Origin: Clostridium sp. C8-1-8 | GTDB taxonomy: Bacteria; Bacillota; Clostridia; Clostridiales; Clostridiaceae | Direction: 5' to 3' | Length of the DNA stretch: 64,000 nucleotides | Assembly (NCBI RefSeq): GCF_009928445.1 | Contig: NZ_JAABNO010000005.1 | Location: 1 to 64,000, forward strand | Shown: positions 26,172 through 33,892 of the stretch, in pieces | Layout of the letters: each line of letters starts with the position of its first letter | How positions within the stretch are numbered: position 1 is the first letter of the stretch | Notes under the pieces: model-generated | Seen by the model: only the letters and a program-made list of their open reading frames with translations | Database searches by the model: none | What the model was told of the DNA's origin: nothing | Translations under genes and position numbers: made by a program

Positions 26172-26516
26172 TTATTTGCAACCGCAAGAACAGCCTTCTC
26201 CTGATGATTCTTCAGATGAGGCGTCTATTGTTATTTCAAACCACTCACTAAAATCACTAAGAGTTGGATATTGATCTAGTTTAACTATTTTGTCATTAAC
26301 AATGGTTATTGGTAAATCCTCAATACCATTAGCTTGGATATATTCATTGATAATTTTATTGTCTATAAAGGCTTGTGGATCTTTAGATAAATTATGTCTA
26401 GTAATAGCAATTCCTTCTTGTTTTAGATTGTTAATTGCACTTGATACTCTTAAAAGTTCTTTATCTAACCCTCCTGAGCAACAAGTTACTGTTTCGAAAA
26501 TTTCAACTGATATCAT
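26172..26516 (-). CDS. arsD: ArsD arsenic metallochaperone
   Basis: A 114-residue thioredoxin-like chaperone that hands As(III) to ArsA. The vicinal pair is TCCSGG (Cys12, Cys13), but the third Cys of the classical site (Cys18 in the R773 protein) is absent. The core shows NLSKDPQAFIDNKIINEYI and LPITIVNDKIVKLDQYPT, typical of the family. The tail ends GCSCGCK, giving extra Cys. TAAGGAGG precedes the ATG. It is the first gene of the leftward unit after arsR and lies under two operator-like repeats at 26541-26566 and 26604-26626. Confidence 0.92.
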   Translation of the reverse strand: MISVEIFETVTCCSGGLDKELLRVSSAINNLKQEGIAITRHNLSKDPQAFIDNKIINEYIQANGIEDLPITIVNDKIVKLDQYPTLSDFSEWFEITIDASSEESSGEGCSCGCK

Positions 26517-26540
26517 AAAAGTATCCTCCTTAGAATTATA

Positions 26541-26626
26541 ATCATATAAGCATATACTTATATAAGGGGCAAAAAAATATGGTTTTTATGTTTCTCGTAT
26601 AACCATATAATTATATGCTTATGTAA
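26541..26626. promoter_or_regulatory. Two ArsR operator-like repeats upstream of arsD
   Basis: Bases 26541-26566 (core CATATAAGCATATACTTATA) and 26604-26626 (CATATAATTATATGCTTATG) are inverted imperfect copies of one AT-rich motif centred on ATATGCTTAT. A third copy lies upstream of arsR at 27052-27079. Their position in both ars promoter regions makes them likely ArsR binding sites; ArsR-family sites are usually imperfect 12-2-12 palindromes. Confidence 0.65.
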
Positions 26627-26737
26627 TTAATAGTAAAACATGGAAAAAGGTGTGTCAATAGGGAATTGATTTATTTTTTGAGATATGAAAATTTAAATAA
26701 AAAGAATAATTAAATTTTTCATATCTCAAATCAAAAA

Positions 26738-27028
26738 TCATTCTAGTTCAACTTTGTCTATTATATCTTGTATCAAATCATTCAATACATTATCTTGATT
26801 TATTTTATAATAACTCCATTGTCCTCTCTTTTCTTCTTGAATTATTTCTAAATCCTTCATTTTTCTCAAATGTTGGCTTACTGCAGGTTGGCTAATCCCA
26901 AGTGTCTCTGCTATATCACAAACACAAAGTTCACTATTCTTGAGCCTATACAGAATTATTAACCTAGTTTTATCACTTAAAATTTTTAAAGTAGCCTCAA
27001 GTCTATTAAGACTTATCAAATTGCTCAT
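26738..27028 (-). CDS. arsR: ArsR arsenite-responsive repressor
   Basis: A 96-residue winged-helix repressor of the SmtB/ArsR family. The metal site SELCVCDIAETLGI (Cys35, Cys37) is the classical ELCVCDL arsenite-binding motif at the start of the recognition HTH, followed by SQPAVSQHLRKM. It would dissociate from DNA when As(III) binds. It lies 221 bases upstream of arsD on the same strand and diverges from the arsL gene, so it can control both arms. Operator-like repeats occur upstream of arsR and of arsD. Confidence 0.93.
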   Translation of the reverse strand: MSNLISLNRLEATLKILSDKTRLIILYRLKNSELCVCDIAETLGISQPAVSQHLRKMKDLEIIQEEKRGQWSYYKINQDNVLNDLIQDIIDKVELE

Positions 27029-27051
27029 AATAACACCTCGTAACAGTATAA

Positions 27052-27079
27052 AAATATAATTATATACTTATATATCTAT
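27052..27079. promoter_or_regulatory. ArsR operator-like repeat upstream of arsR
   Basis: AATATAATTATATACTTATA at 27053-27072 closely matches the repeats upstream of arsD. It starts 24 bases upstream of the arsR ATG and lies within the intergenic region shared with arsL. Confidence 0.6.
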
Positions 27080-27161
27080 GAATCTATAATACAGACAAAA
27101 TATGGATATGTCAATAAACCCCGTGGTTTTATTTGTTTTTTAACAAATGTTAAATGTTTTT

Positions 27162-27189
27162 TTGAAAAAAATATTTTTAACCATATTAT
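27162..27189 (+). promoter_or_regulatory. Candidate promoter of the arsL arm
   Basis: TTGAAA (27162-27167) and TATTAT (27184-27189) are separated by 16 bases, about 135 bases upstream of the arsL ATG. The match to a vegetative sigma factor promoter is good but not unique in such AT-rich DNA. Confidence 0.45.
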
Positions 27190-27324
27190 AAGCTTGATTT
27201 CATGCAATGTTTAGGGGGATAACAAATTGTAAAAATATAGTATTGGTTAGTTTTTTTGGGAAAAATATGTTGCATAATTTGCGATATTCCATTACAAACA
27301 AAAATAAAAGGGGGTTTTGAGACA

Positions 27325-28617
27325 ATGTGTAACGAAAAAAATCATGAGAAGAAACTAAAGGTGCTACTTGTATCAAATTTTGAAGGAGGATATCAGCCTA
27401 TAAGTATAGCAACAGCTTATTCAGCATTAATCGAAAATGGGTTTAATACCACAATACTTGATACTTATGTAGAAGGAATCAGAGAAGATATATTAGGTGA
27501 TGCTGAGTTAGTAGCTATATCTATACCTTTGTTTGACGCTTTATTTTCAGGCATAGAAATTGCTAAAACAGTAAAGAAGTTAAATAAAAACGTACACGTT
27601 ACTTTCTTTGGTCAATATGCTTCAATAAATGCAAATAGACTTACACCCAAATATAGTGATAGCTGTATAGTTGGGCAGTGGGAAGATACTTTAGTGCAGT
27701 TGGCTAATAAATTAGAGCAAAATGAAATAGATTTATTGCCTACAGTATTATCGAAGGCTCAAACTGGGTGCTGTAGTGAAAAAGAGGATGATAGCTTCTA
27801 TGTTCCTAATAGAAAAACTTTACCGCCACTATATAAATATCCACAAGATCAGATTGATAAATTATGTGGTGGTAAGCAGATAATAGGTGGAACTGAAATT
27901 ACTCGTGGATGTCATCATAAATGTCTATATTGCTCAGTGTATGCGTCATACGAAGGAAAAGTTCATATAATTCCAGAAGACGTAGTAATTACAGATGTAA
28001 CAAATCTTGTTGAACAAGGAATGACACACCTAACTTTTATGGATGCAGACTTTTTCAATTCCAAATATCATGGAATAAATATAATACGAACACTTCACAG
28101 TAAGTTTCCAAAGCTTACTTATGACTTTACAACAAGAATAGATCATATTAATGAGCATAAAGAAATTATTGCTGAAATGGCTGACCTAGGAGTTAAATTT
28201 ATTACAACTGCAGTTGAATTTCCATGTGAAGAAGTTGTTGATGAGATAGCTAAGGAAATCACGTTGGAAGACATAGAAGAAGCATTAGGATTTTTACAAG
28301 AAACTAGTATAAAGATAAATCCTACTTTTATTATGTTTAATCCATGGATTAAGTTGGAAAACTTAATAGACTTCAAGACTTTTGTAAATAAGAATAACTT
28401 AGACGATATAATCGATCCAATACAGTATGAAACAAGACTTCACATATATAAAGGTTCACCTCTATTAAAGCAAAAATCAATCCAGGATCTTGATTTAATA
28501 GAACATGAGTTTAATTATGAATGGAAGCATTCAGATCCTAGAGTTGATGAAGTTTATAATAGAATGGTTACTCCAGTGGAAGAAGGAATATTTAAAAGAT
28601 GCTGCTTAAAATGCTAA
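27325..28617 (+). CDS. arsL: ArsL-like radical SAM enzyme (C-As bond formation)
   Basis: 430 residues from the ATG at 27325 (AAAGGGGG upstream; the TTG at 27256 is less likely). Residues 1-150 form a B12-binding-like Rossmann region with no DxHxxG motif seen. Residues 192-400 form the radical SAM core with CHHKCLYC (Cys196, 200, 203) for the 4Fe-4S cluster. The protein ends exactly in RCCLKC (425-430). From memory of published work on arsinothricin biosynthesis, ArsL carries this C-terminal motif as its As(III) site and moves the 3-amino-3-carboxypropyl group of SAM onto arsenic. Adjacent ArsM-type genes and ArsR control support the call. A different arsenic-directed radical SAM reaction is possible. 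Confidence 0.8.
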   Translation: MCNEKNHEKKLKVLLVSNFEGGYQPISIATAYSALIENGFNTTILDTYVEGIREDILGDAELVAISIPLFDALFSGIEIAKTVKKLNKNVHVTFFGQYASINANRLTPKYSDSCIVGQWEDTLVQLANKLEQNEIDLLPTVLSKAQTGCCSEKEDDSFYVPNRKTLPPLYKYPQDQIDKLCGGKQIIGGTEITRGCHHKCLYCSVYASYEGKVHIIPEDVVITDVTNLVEQGMTHLTFMDADFFNSKYHGINIIRTLHSKFPKLTYDFTTRIDHINEHKEIIAEMADLGVKFITTAVEFPCEEVVDEIAKEITLEDIEEALGFLQETSIKINPTFIMFNPWIKLENLIDFKTFVNKNNLDDIIDPIQYETRLHIYKGSPLLKQKSIQDLDLIEHEFNYEWKHSDPRVDEVYNRMVTPVEEGIFKRCCLKC

Positions 28618-28752
28618 TACTAAATTAATATATGAATTTAGTTACAGTTAATGCAATGAATGTAACTAAAATATTGAGACTATTTTCATTGCTTATAAAT
28701 ATAAATAAAATTTCTTATATCTATAATTAGAATAAAACTTGGAGGCGTAAGT

Positions 28753-29838
28753 ATGTTAAAAAATTCAAAAGTAAAAAACCTTGAGAATACTATACTTAGT
28801 GTAGTAGCTAAGCATGATTCTGAACTTGATTTAAGCTCAATTAGCATGAAATCTGAAAAATCTTTAAATATAATTAAAACGACATTGGGTGAATCAAAAA
28901 AAATGGTGATTTTATGCTCTCATAATCCAGAAGAATTTTTAGATAATCCCAATCTAGAAAGTAGCATAAAAATAGTTACTAAGAACAATGATATTAGAAA
29001 TAGATTATCTGACACTGCAAATCTAGAAGTGTTAACCGCCGAAAATTATGATTTGAAAACGAATATAAACTTAATTAGTAGCTATCTAAATACTAATCCA
29101 ACAATAGATTTGGCTGCATATAAAATATTGCAATTAAGCGTTGAAGAACAAAAAAGAAATAGTCCATTAGTATCTGATAACTCAGTTGATACAGTAATTA
29201 TAGATACAGATGTAAATACATTAGATTCCGATAAGTTTACTGAGGTAGTAAATGAAGCGTTTAGAGTCCTTGAAAAAGGCGGAAAGATACTAATGAGATT
29301 GATAATTACAGATGAACCATGCAATCATTTACTACCTATAAATATTAATGAACTCAAATTTAGAACTATTCCATTAGAGAAAGAAGTTATAGATATAATG
29401 GATAAGATAGGGTTTCATGGAATACAGTTTGAATCTAGAAGTGAATTACCTGTAAAGGTTATAGGTCAAGTAGAATTAAGAGAATTTGTAATATCTGCTT
29501 ATAAAGGAAAGCAAGGACCTTGCTTAGATTGTGGCCAAGCTGTTATTTATCGAGGACCTTGGAAAGAAGTATTTGATGATGATGGACACCATTACGTACG
29601 TGGTGAACGTGTTGCGGTGTGCTCAAAAACTTACGGAGTTGTTAGTAGAAATCCATATAAAGATCAATTTATATATGTACCAAGTTATGTAGACGTCCCA
29701 GAAGAAACTGCTCAGCTTTTTGATTGCAATACACCTAAAATTAGAGACATTCATGTTACCAAAGGAATAGTAGGCGTAGCAGAGTCAAAAGAAGAAACAG
29801 CATGTGCGACAGCTTGTGATTGTGGCTGTGATTGCTAA
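28753..29838 (+). CDS. Degenerate methyltransferase fused to ArsM-type C-terminal domain
   Basis: 361 residues. Residues about 35-190 resemble the second half of a class I methyltransferase (VDTVIIDTDVNTLDSDKF, then FRVLEKGGKILM), but the glycine-rich SAM loop (DxGxGxG) is missing. Residues 240-310 match the C-terminal domain of arsenite methyltransferases: CLDCGQAVIYRGPW, DDDGHHYVRGERVAVC. The tail is CATACDCGCDC. GGAGG precedes the ATG. It probably binds arsenicals but may not methylate; an accessory or product-shaping role next to arsL is inferred. I know of no characterised protein with this layout. Confidence 0.65.
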   Translation: MLKNSKVKNLENTILSVVAKHDSELDLSSISMKSEKSLNIIKTTLGESKKMVILCSHNPEEFLDNPNLESSIKIVTKNNDIRNRLSDTANLEVLTAENYDLKTNINLISSYLNTNPTIDLAAYKILQLSVEEQKRNSPLVSDNSVDTVIIDTDVNTLDSDKFTEVVNEAFRVLEKGGKILMRLIITDEPCNHLLPININELKFRTIPLEKEVIDIMDKIGFHGIQFESRSELPVKVIGQVELREFVISAYKGKQGPCLDCGQAVIYRGPWKEVFDDDGHHYVRGERVAVCSKTYGVVSRNPYKDQFIYVPSYVDVPEETAQLFDCNTPKIRDIHVTKGIVGVAESKEETACATACDCGCDC

Positions 29839-29865
29839 AATATAGCGAGGGTAGAGGCGGATTAT

Positions 29866-30585
29866 ATGTATAAAAAATATGTTTCAGAATTTATTGGTAC
29901 ATTCTTTCTATTATTCATAGGTACAGGTGCAATCATGGTGAATACAATCAATAATAATGCACTTGGATCAGTTGGTATATCATTTGCTTTTGGATTTATA
30001 ATATTCATTTTGATATATTTATTTGGAAATACATCAGGTGCTCATTTTAATCCAGCAGTCACTATAGCGTTAAGCTTTAGTGGTAAGTTTAAGAGTAGCG
30101 AAGTAATCCCATATATTATTAGTCAAGTCTTGGGAGGTACACTAGCTAGTTTTGTGTTAAAGATATTATTAGGAAATATAAGTTCAATGGGAGCTACCAT
30201 TCCAGCTAATAATATAAGAAATTCTTCAATAATAGCAGTTATAGTTGAATTCATTTTTACATTTTTACTAATGTACGTAATAATGAGGGTGAGTTCAAGT
30301 TCAAAAGATGATGATTTTACTGGAGCTTTTGCTATTGGATTAACTATATTTATCGGAGCTTTAGTTGCTGGACCTATTTCAGGCGGATCATTTAACCCAG
30401 CTCGTACAATTGCACCTGCAATTGTATCAGGAAATTATACAGATCTTTGGGTCTATATAGTAGCCCCTATAGCAGGAGCTATAGTTGGAACAACTATTTA
30501 TAGCGCAACTGGTAATGATGAAAGTGAGTCTGAAACACTAGTGAATAATGAAATAATATATAAGACACTAGATAACGAAATTTAA
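29866..30585 (+). CDS. aqpS: Aquaglyceroporin (AqpS-type arsenic channel)
   Basis: A 239-residue MIP channel with six helices and both pore loops, GAHFNPAVT and GGSFNPART. Aquaglyceroporins pass uncharged As(OH)3 and methylarsenite; AqpS in some ars operons replaces ArsB for outflow of trivalent arsenic. Here it follows the ArsM-like fusion by 27 bases and is the only passive route for arsenite in the cluster, so it could let arsenite in for biosynthesis or let products out. GAGG lies upstream of the ATG. A terminator follows at 30601. Confidence 0.85.
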   Translation: MYKKYVSEFIGTFFLLFIGTGAIMVNTINNNALGSVGISFAFGFIIFILIYLFGNTSGAHFNPAVTIALSFSGKFKSSEVIPYIISQVLGGTLASFVLKILLGNISSMGATIPANNIRNSSIIAVIVEFIFTFLLMYVIMRVSSSSKDDDFTGAFAIGLTIFIGALVAGPISGGSFNPARTIAPAIVSGNYTDLWVYIVAPIAGAIVGTTIYSATGNDESESETLVNNEIIYKTLDNEI

Positions 30586-30600
30586 TTAATACTAAATCGA

Positions 30601-30638
30601 AAAGATACTAATACTCGTATGTATTGGTATCTTTTTTT
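30601..30638 (+). terminator. Rho-independent terminator after aqpS
   Basis: AAAGATACTAATAC pairs with GTATTGGTATCTTT around a short loop (one bulge each side), followed by a run of T. It ends the arsL-aqpS transcript before the MarR promoter. Confidence 0.8.
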
Positions 30639-30685
30639 GATAAAAAATATATGGTAAATTTATCAAAATAATAGTTGTATATTCT

Positions 30686-30708
30686 AACTATTGTATGATA
30701 CAATAGTT
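30686..30708. promoter_or_regulatory. 23-bp palindromic MarR operator
   Basis: AACTATTGTAT and ATACAATAGTT form a perfect odd palindrome around a central G at 30697, 18 bases before the marR ATG. It overlaps a likely -10 (TACAAT 30699-30704) with -35 TTGTAT at 30675-30680. This placement is that of an autoregulatory MarR site. Confidence 0.75.
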
Positions 30709-30725
30709 GTGAAGGGGGATTAAAC

Positions 30726-31163
30726 ATGGTTTTTATGGATGATCCAAAGAAGTTAAGAGAATTAATAAGAATGCTTGAAAGAAAGTTAGGAATTCTGCAA
30801 GATAGCGGGTTTTCATATTGTAAAATAACGATGTCACAGTGTCATGCTTTAGTAGAGATAGGTCGTACAAAAGTCATCTCATTAAATGAACTAGCTGAAT
30901 TATTAAACTTAGAAAATAGCACTATGAGTAGAACAGTAAATAATCTGGTAGCGAATGAGTTAGTGAAAAGAGAGATTGATCAACAAGACAGAAGATATGT
31001 AACTATATCACTTACTGATAAAGGGCATGATATTTACCAAGGGATTGAAGAAGAAATGAATTTGTACTTTAAAAAGATATATGAAACAATACCTGCTGAT
31101 AAGAGGCAACAAGTATTAGAAAGTGTTGAAATTCTTCTCGAATCTATAAATAGAAGTAAATGA
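30726..31163 (+). CDS. MarR-family regulator
   Basis: 145 residues with the family winged helix (ISLNELAELLNLENSTMSRT, then LVKREIDQQDRRYVTISLTD with the wing Asp-Arg). Cys27 and Cys35 lie near the dimer region and could respond to thiol-reactive arsenicals. It sits between two parts of the arsenic right arm, and its own palindromic operator covers the promoter, so it probably controls itself plus the downstream arsM, peptide and methyltransferase genes. The inducer is unknown. GGGGG lies six bases ahead of the ATG. Confidence 0.85.
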   Translation: MVFMDDPKKLRELIRMLERKLGILQDSGFSYCKITMSQCHALVEIGRTKVISLNELAELLNLENSTMSRTVNNLVANELVKREIDQQDRRYVTISLTDKGHDIYQGIEEEMNLYFKKIYETIPADKRQQVLESVEILLESINRSK

Positions 31164-31189
31164 TGTGAATAATGAAAGGAGCATTATAC

Positions 31190-32002
31190 ATGGAATTTGA
31201 TGTTAAAAGTAAAGTAAAAGAATACTATGGAGGTATTGCAAGAAAAGTAAATAGTGGAGATTCGAATGGTTGCTGCTCAAACAATTCATGTTGTAGTGAG
31301 GGAGGTAAAACTTCTTTCATATATGGTAAAGAGAATCTTACTGATTTGCCTAAGGAAGCAATAGAAGCATCCTTGGGATGCGCTAATCCTGTGTTTTTTG
31401 CTGAACTTAAAGAAGGTGAAACTGTGCTTGACCTTGGTAGTGGTGGCGGAATTAACGTACTAATGGCTGCTAAGCATGTTGGGCTAAGTGGAAAAGTATA
31501 TGGACTTGATATGACTGATGAAATGTTGAAACTAGCAAATGATAATAAGGAAAAAATGGGGGTAAAGAATGCAGAGTTTTTGAAAGGATATATAGAAGAT
31601 ATACCATTAGATGATAAATTTGTGGATGTCATAATGTCTAATTGCGTAATAAATTTATCAGAAGATAAGGAAAAAGCACTTTCAGAAGCATTTAGAGTGC
31701 TAAAAGAAGGCGGGAGATTAGCAATTGCAGACATTATTACTATGAAAGAAGTTCCAGATGAACTTAAGACAAAAGCAGGGATGTGGTGTGGGTGCTTAGG
31801 CGGAACACTTACTTCTAAAGAGTACAAAGACATTCTTCAAAAGGTTGGATTTAAAGATATAGAAGTAAAACCAGCACATGTTTATACCAAATCTATAATT
31901 GAAAGTACGTTTCTTGAAGGAAAAGAAGATCTAAAAAATCCCGCATATTTAGATGTGATCGATGGTGCTTTCGCTGGTGCTTACATTAAGGCTCGTAAAT
32001 AG
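31190..32002 (+). CDS. arsM: ArsM arsenite S-adenosylmethionine methyltransferase
   Basis: 270 residues from ATG 31190, which has AAAGGAG upstream. The SAM loop is VLDLGSGGGINVL (about 79-91). The conserved As-binding Cys are seen in SLGCANP (Cys64), SNCVINLS (Cys152) and MWCGCLGG (Cys200, 202). The N-terminus has an extra GCCSNNSCCS cluster. ArsM methylates trivalent arsenic; in arsinothricin synthesis it adds the methyl group to the ArsL product. It is co-transcribed with marR (26 bases between) and with the two genes after it. Confidence 0.93.
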   Translation: MEFDVKSKVKEYYGGIARKVNSGDSNGCCSNNSCCSEGGKTSFIYGKENLTDLPKEAIEASLGCANPVFFAELKEGETVLDLGSGGGINVLMAAKHVGLSGKVYGLDMTDEMLKLANDNKEKMGVKNAEFLKGYIEDIPLDDKFVDVIMSNCVINLSEDKEKALSEAFRVLKEGGRLAIADIITMKEVPDELKTKAGMWCGCLGGTLTSKEYKDILQKVGFKDIEVKPAHVYTKSIIESTFLEGKEDLKNPAYLDVIDGAFAGAYIKARK

Positions 32003-32015
32003 GGAGGAATTTATT

Positions 32016-32153
32016 ATGATTATAATTGGATTATTAAGTGTTGTTGCTTTAATAGGATTTGCACAAGATACCAGTAAGAGTAAAATTATGAGTGATTTCT
32101 GCAAAATTGAGTGTAAACAAAATATAGGAAATAAATATGAATTCTGTTGTTAG
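32016..32153 (+). CDS. Small Cys-rich peptide in the arsM operon (45 aa)
   Basis: GGGAGGAAT stands six bases ahead of the ATG at 32016, 13 bases after the arsM stop. The peptide has a hydrophobic N-terminal stretch (IIIGLLSVVALIGFA, residues 2-16), then FCKIECKQNIGNKYEFCC with four Cys, the last two at the very end. It could be a membrane-tethered arsenical-binding peptide or a chaperone. I recognise no family. The strong translation signal and tight spacing argue that it is real. Confidence 0.7.
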   Translation: MIIIGLLSVVALIGFAQDTSKSKIMSDFCKIECKQNIGNKYEFCC

Positions 32154-32175
32154 GTAATAAGGGGAGTGGTATGAG

Positions 32176-32799
32176 ATGGATAGTAAAATTTATTTTAAAG
32201 AAGTAGCTAAAGAATGGGATAACATGAGGCAAGATTTTTTTTCAGAATCTGTAAGAGATAAGGCTTATGAAGTTGCAGATGTGAAAGAAGGCAAATTAGC
32301 CGCCGATATAGGAGCTGGAACTGGTTTTATAACAGAAGGTCTTTTGAAAAAAGGATTAAATGTAATAGCAGTAGATCAATCTAATGAGATGCTTCAAGAA
32401 ATGAAGCAGAAATTTAATCAATATAATCAGGTAGAATATCGCCAAGGTGATGCGGAGAGTCTTCCAATCAATAATGACACAGTGGATTATGCAATGGCCA
32501 ATATGTATCTTCATCATGTAGAAAATCCATTGTCAGCTATTAAAGAAATGGTAAGGATACTAAAACCTTCTGGAAAACTTGTAATTACAGATTTAGATAA
32601 TCACAATCATGAATTTTTAAGAACTGAACATCATGATAGGTGGATGGGATTTGATAGAAAAGATATTGAAAATTGGTTTGTTGAAGCAGGATTATCAAAT
32701 GTGTTTGTTGATTGTGTAGGCGGAAGCTGTAATGCAACTTCAAGCTGTGGATGTGAAAGTGCAAGTATAAGTATCTTTGTAGCTTATGGTGAAAAATAA
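32176..32799 (+). CDS. Class I SAM methyltransferase, arsenic-cluster partner
   Basis: 207 residues with SAM loop AADIGAGTGFITEGL, acidic loop IAVDQSNEM and PSGKLVITDLDNH. It is of the UbiE/Methyltransf_11 type. The C-terminus has CVGGSCNATSSCGCES, a Cys cluster unusual for that family, so an arsenical or thiol-bound substrate is likely. GGGGAGTGG precedes the ATG, 23 bases after the peptide gene. It could add a further methyl group to an arsenic intermediate or modify another part of the product; the substrate is unknown. Confidence 0.8.
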   Translation: MDSKIYFKEVAKEWDNMRQDFFSESVRDKAYEVADVKEGKLAADIGAGTGFITEGLLKKGLNVIAVDQSNEMLQEMKQKFNQYNQVEYRQGDAESLPINNDTVDYAMANMYLHHVENPLSAIKEMVRILKPSGKLVITDLDNHNHEFLRTEHHDRWMGFDRKDIENWFVEAGLSNVFVDCVGGSCNATSSCGCESASISIFVAYGEK

Positions 32800-32849
32800 T
32801 TAGAATATTAAGTATGAAAATTAATCAGCTCAAAATGGAATAAGTTATA

Positions 32850-32900
32850 AATAAGAAAGACTGTATATTCTTTATATGTGAATATATAGTCTTTCTTATT
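32850..32900. terminator. Strong terminator closing the arsenic right arm
   Basis: AATAAGAAAGACTGTATATTC pairs with GAATATATAGTCTTTCTTATT (one mismatch) around a nine-base loop. It forms the right border of the arsenic cluster. Confidence 0.8.
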
Positions 32901-33132
32901 TGATGTAATAATTTTGATAAAATCGAAAAATGCATATAAAATACACCTCCTTGAAGGAAATTATTCCTATTTATAGAATAAAGTATAAGTAGCCGATTCC
33001 TGATGAATTTGATCAAATAAAGGTTTCAGTAAAAGGCGTTGTTATAATAGATAGAAGCAAAAGTTATACGAAATATTGGAACAGAGGCCTATCTGTTCTT
33101 AAAAAATAGTAGGAAAAGTGAGGATTGTTGAA

Positions 33133-33549
33133 ATGGATACTAGAAAAATAGAATTTGCAGCAAAGGCTCTTATATTTTGTGAAGGTAAGTATTTGGCTCT
33201 ACACAAGAGTATAGCCAAACATAATCTATATGAACTTCCAGGTGGAAGAATGGAGTTCGGCGAAACTGCTGAGGAAACTGTAATAAGAGAAGTTAAAGAA
33301 GAGACTAGCTTTATAGTAGAACCAATAAGATTAATAGATACTTGGAACTTCATTGCAACGGATTATCAGATAACTGGAGTTATATTCTTATGCAAGATAA
33401 AAGCTGGCAGTTTACAATTATCTGATGAACATGATAGGTATGAATGGTTAGAATTTAATGAAGCAAATCTCGAAAAGATGCATGAGGTTTATAAAACTAG
33501 GATGGAAAACTGGGATATCAGTAATATGCTAGCTAATGATAATAGCTAA
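33133..33549 (+). CDS. NUDIX hydrolase
   Basis: 138 residues from ATG 33133 (a GTG at 33118 is the alternative). The NUDIX box ELPGGRMEFGETAEETVIRE plus VKEET is nearly canonical; the last Gly of the box is Ser. NUDIX proteins hydrolyse nucleoside-diphosphate-linked compounds; the substrate cannot be read from sequence. It is the first of four NUDIX genes in the window. It stands alone after the arsenic terminator. Confidence 0.85.
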   Translation: MDTRKIEFAAKALIFCEGKYLALHKSIAKHNLYELPGGRMEFGETAEETVIREVKEETSFIVEPIRLIDTWNFIATDYQITGVIFLCKIKAGSLQLSDEHDRYEWLEFNEANLEKMHEVYKTRMENWDISNMLANDNS

Positions 33550-33618
33550 TATAAATATCGCTAAGGTTGTAGTTTATATGACTTCAAGATTGTAATTATT
33601 TGTTAGGTAGGTATTATT

Positions 33619-33789
33619 ATGATGGTACAGAAGAATATAATTAATCTTTATGTATATGACTTAAGGGATTGCCCAGATGGATTTATTTTAGCAAGAACAT
33701 TTGAAGAGGCTATATTCTATCTAGAGAACAATATAGTAGATTTACTTTCTTTAGATCATGATATGGGAGAGGATTGTCAAGGATATTGA
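33619..33789 (+). pseudogene. Truncated cyclic-phosphate receiver-domain protein
   Basis: 56 residues: NLYVYDLRDCPDGFILARTF, then LLSLDHDMGED. These are the N-terminal blocks of small receiver-like (cyclic-phosphate processing) proteins found near nucleotide-processing genes. Intact forms are about 90-110 residues and continue past the LDHDxGE block; this one stops at 33787. The rest of the gene appears lost. GTAGGTA lies ahead of the ATG. Confidence 0.5.
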
Positions 33790-33892
33790 GATATTTCATT
33801 ATTCAATAACTGAGAATAGGTATACAACTTAATAATAAATAATAATCACCTGTAGCTTTTAACCAGTAATAGTTCTAGAAAGAAGGGTATTT

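Noticed and set aside
27325..28617. Annotation of the radical SAM protein as a B12-dependent methylase or methylthiotransferase
   Set aside because: No cobalamin DxHxxG motif and no TRAM or UPF0004-type domain; the RCCLKC end and ars context favour ArsL.
31225..31833. 202-codon open frame on the minus strand opposite arsM
   Set aside because: It is the shadow of arsM: composition is Ser/Ile/Leu-rich with no ribosome binding site, and arsM has full family motifs.
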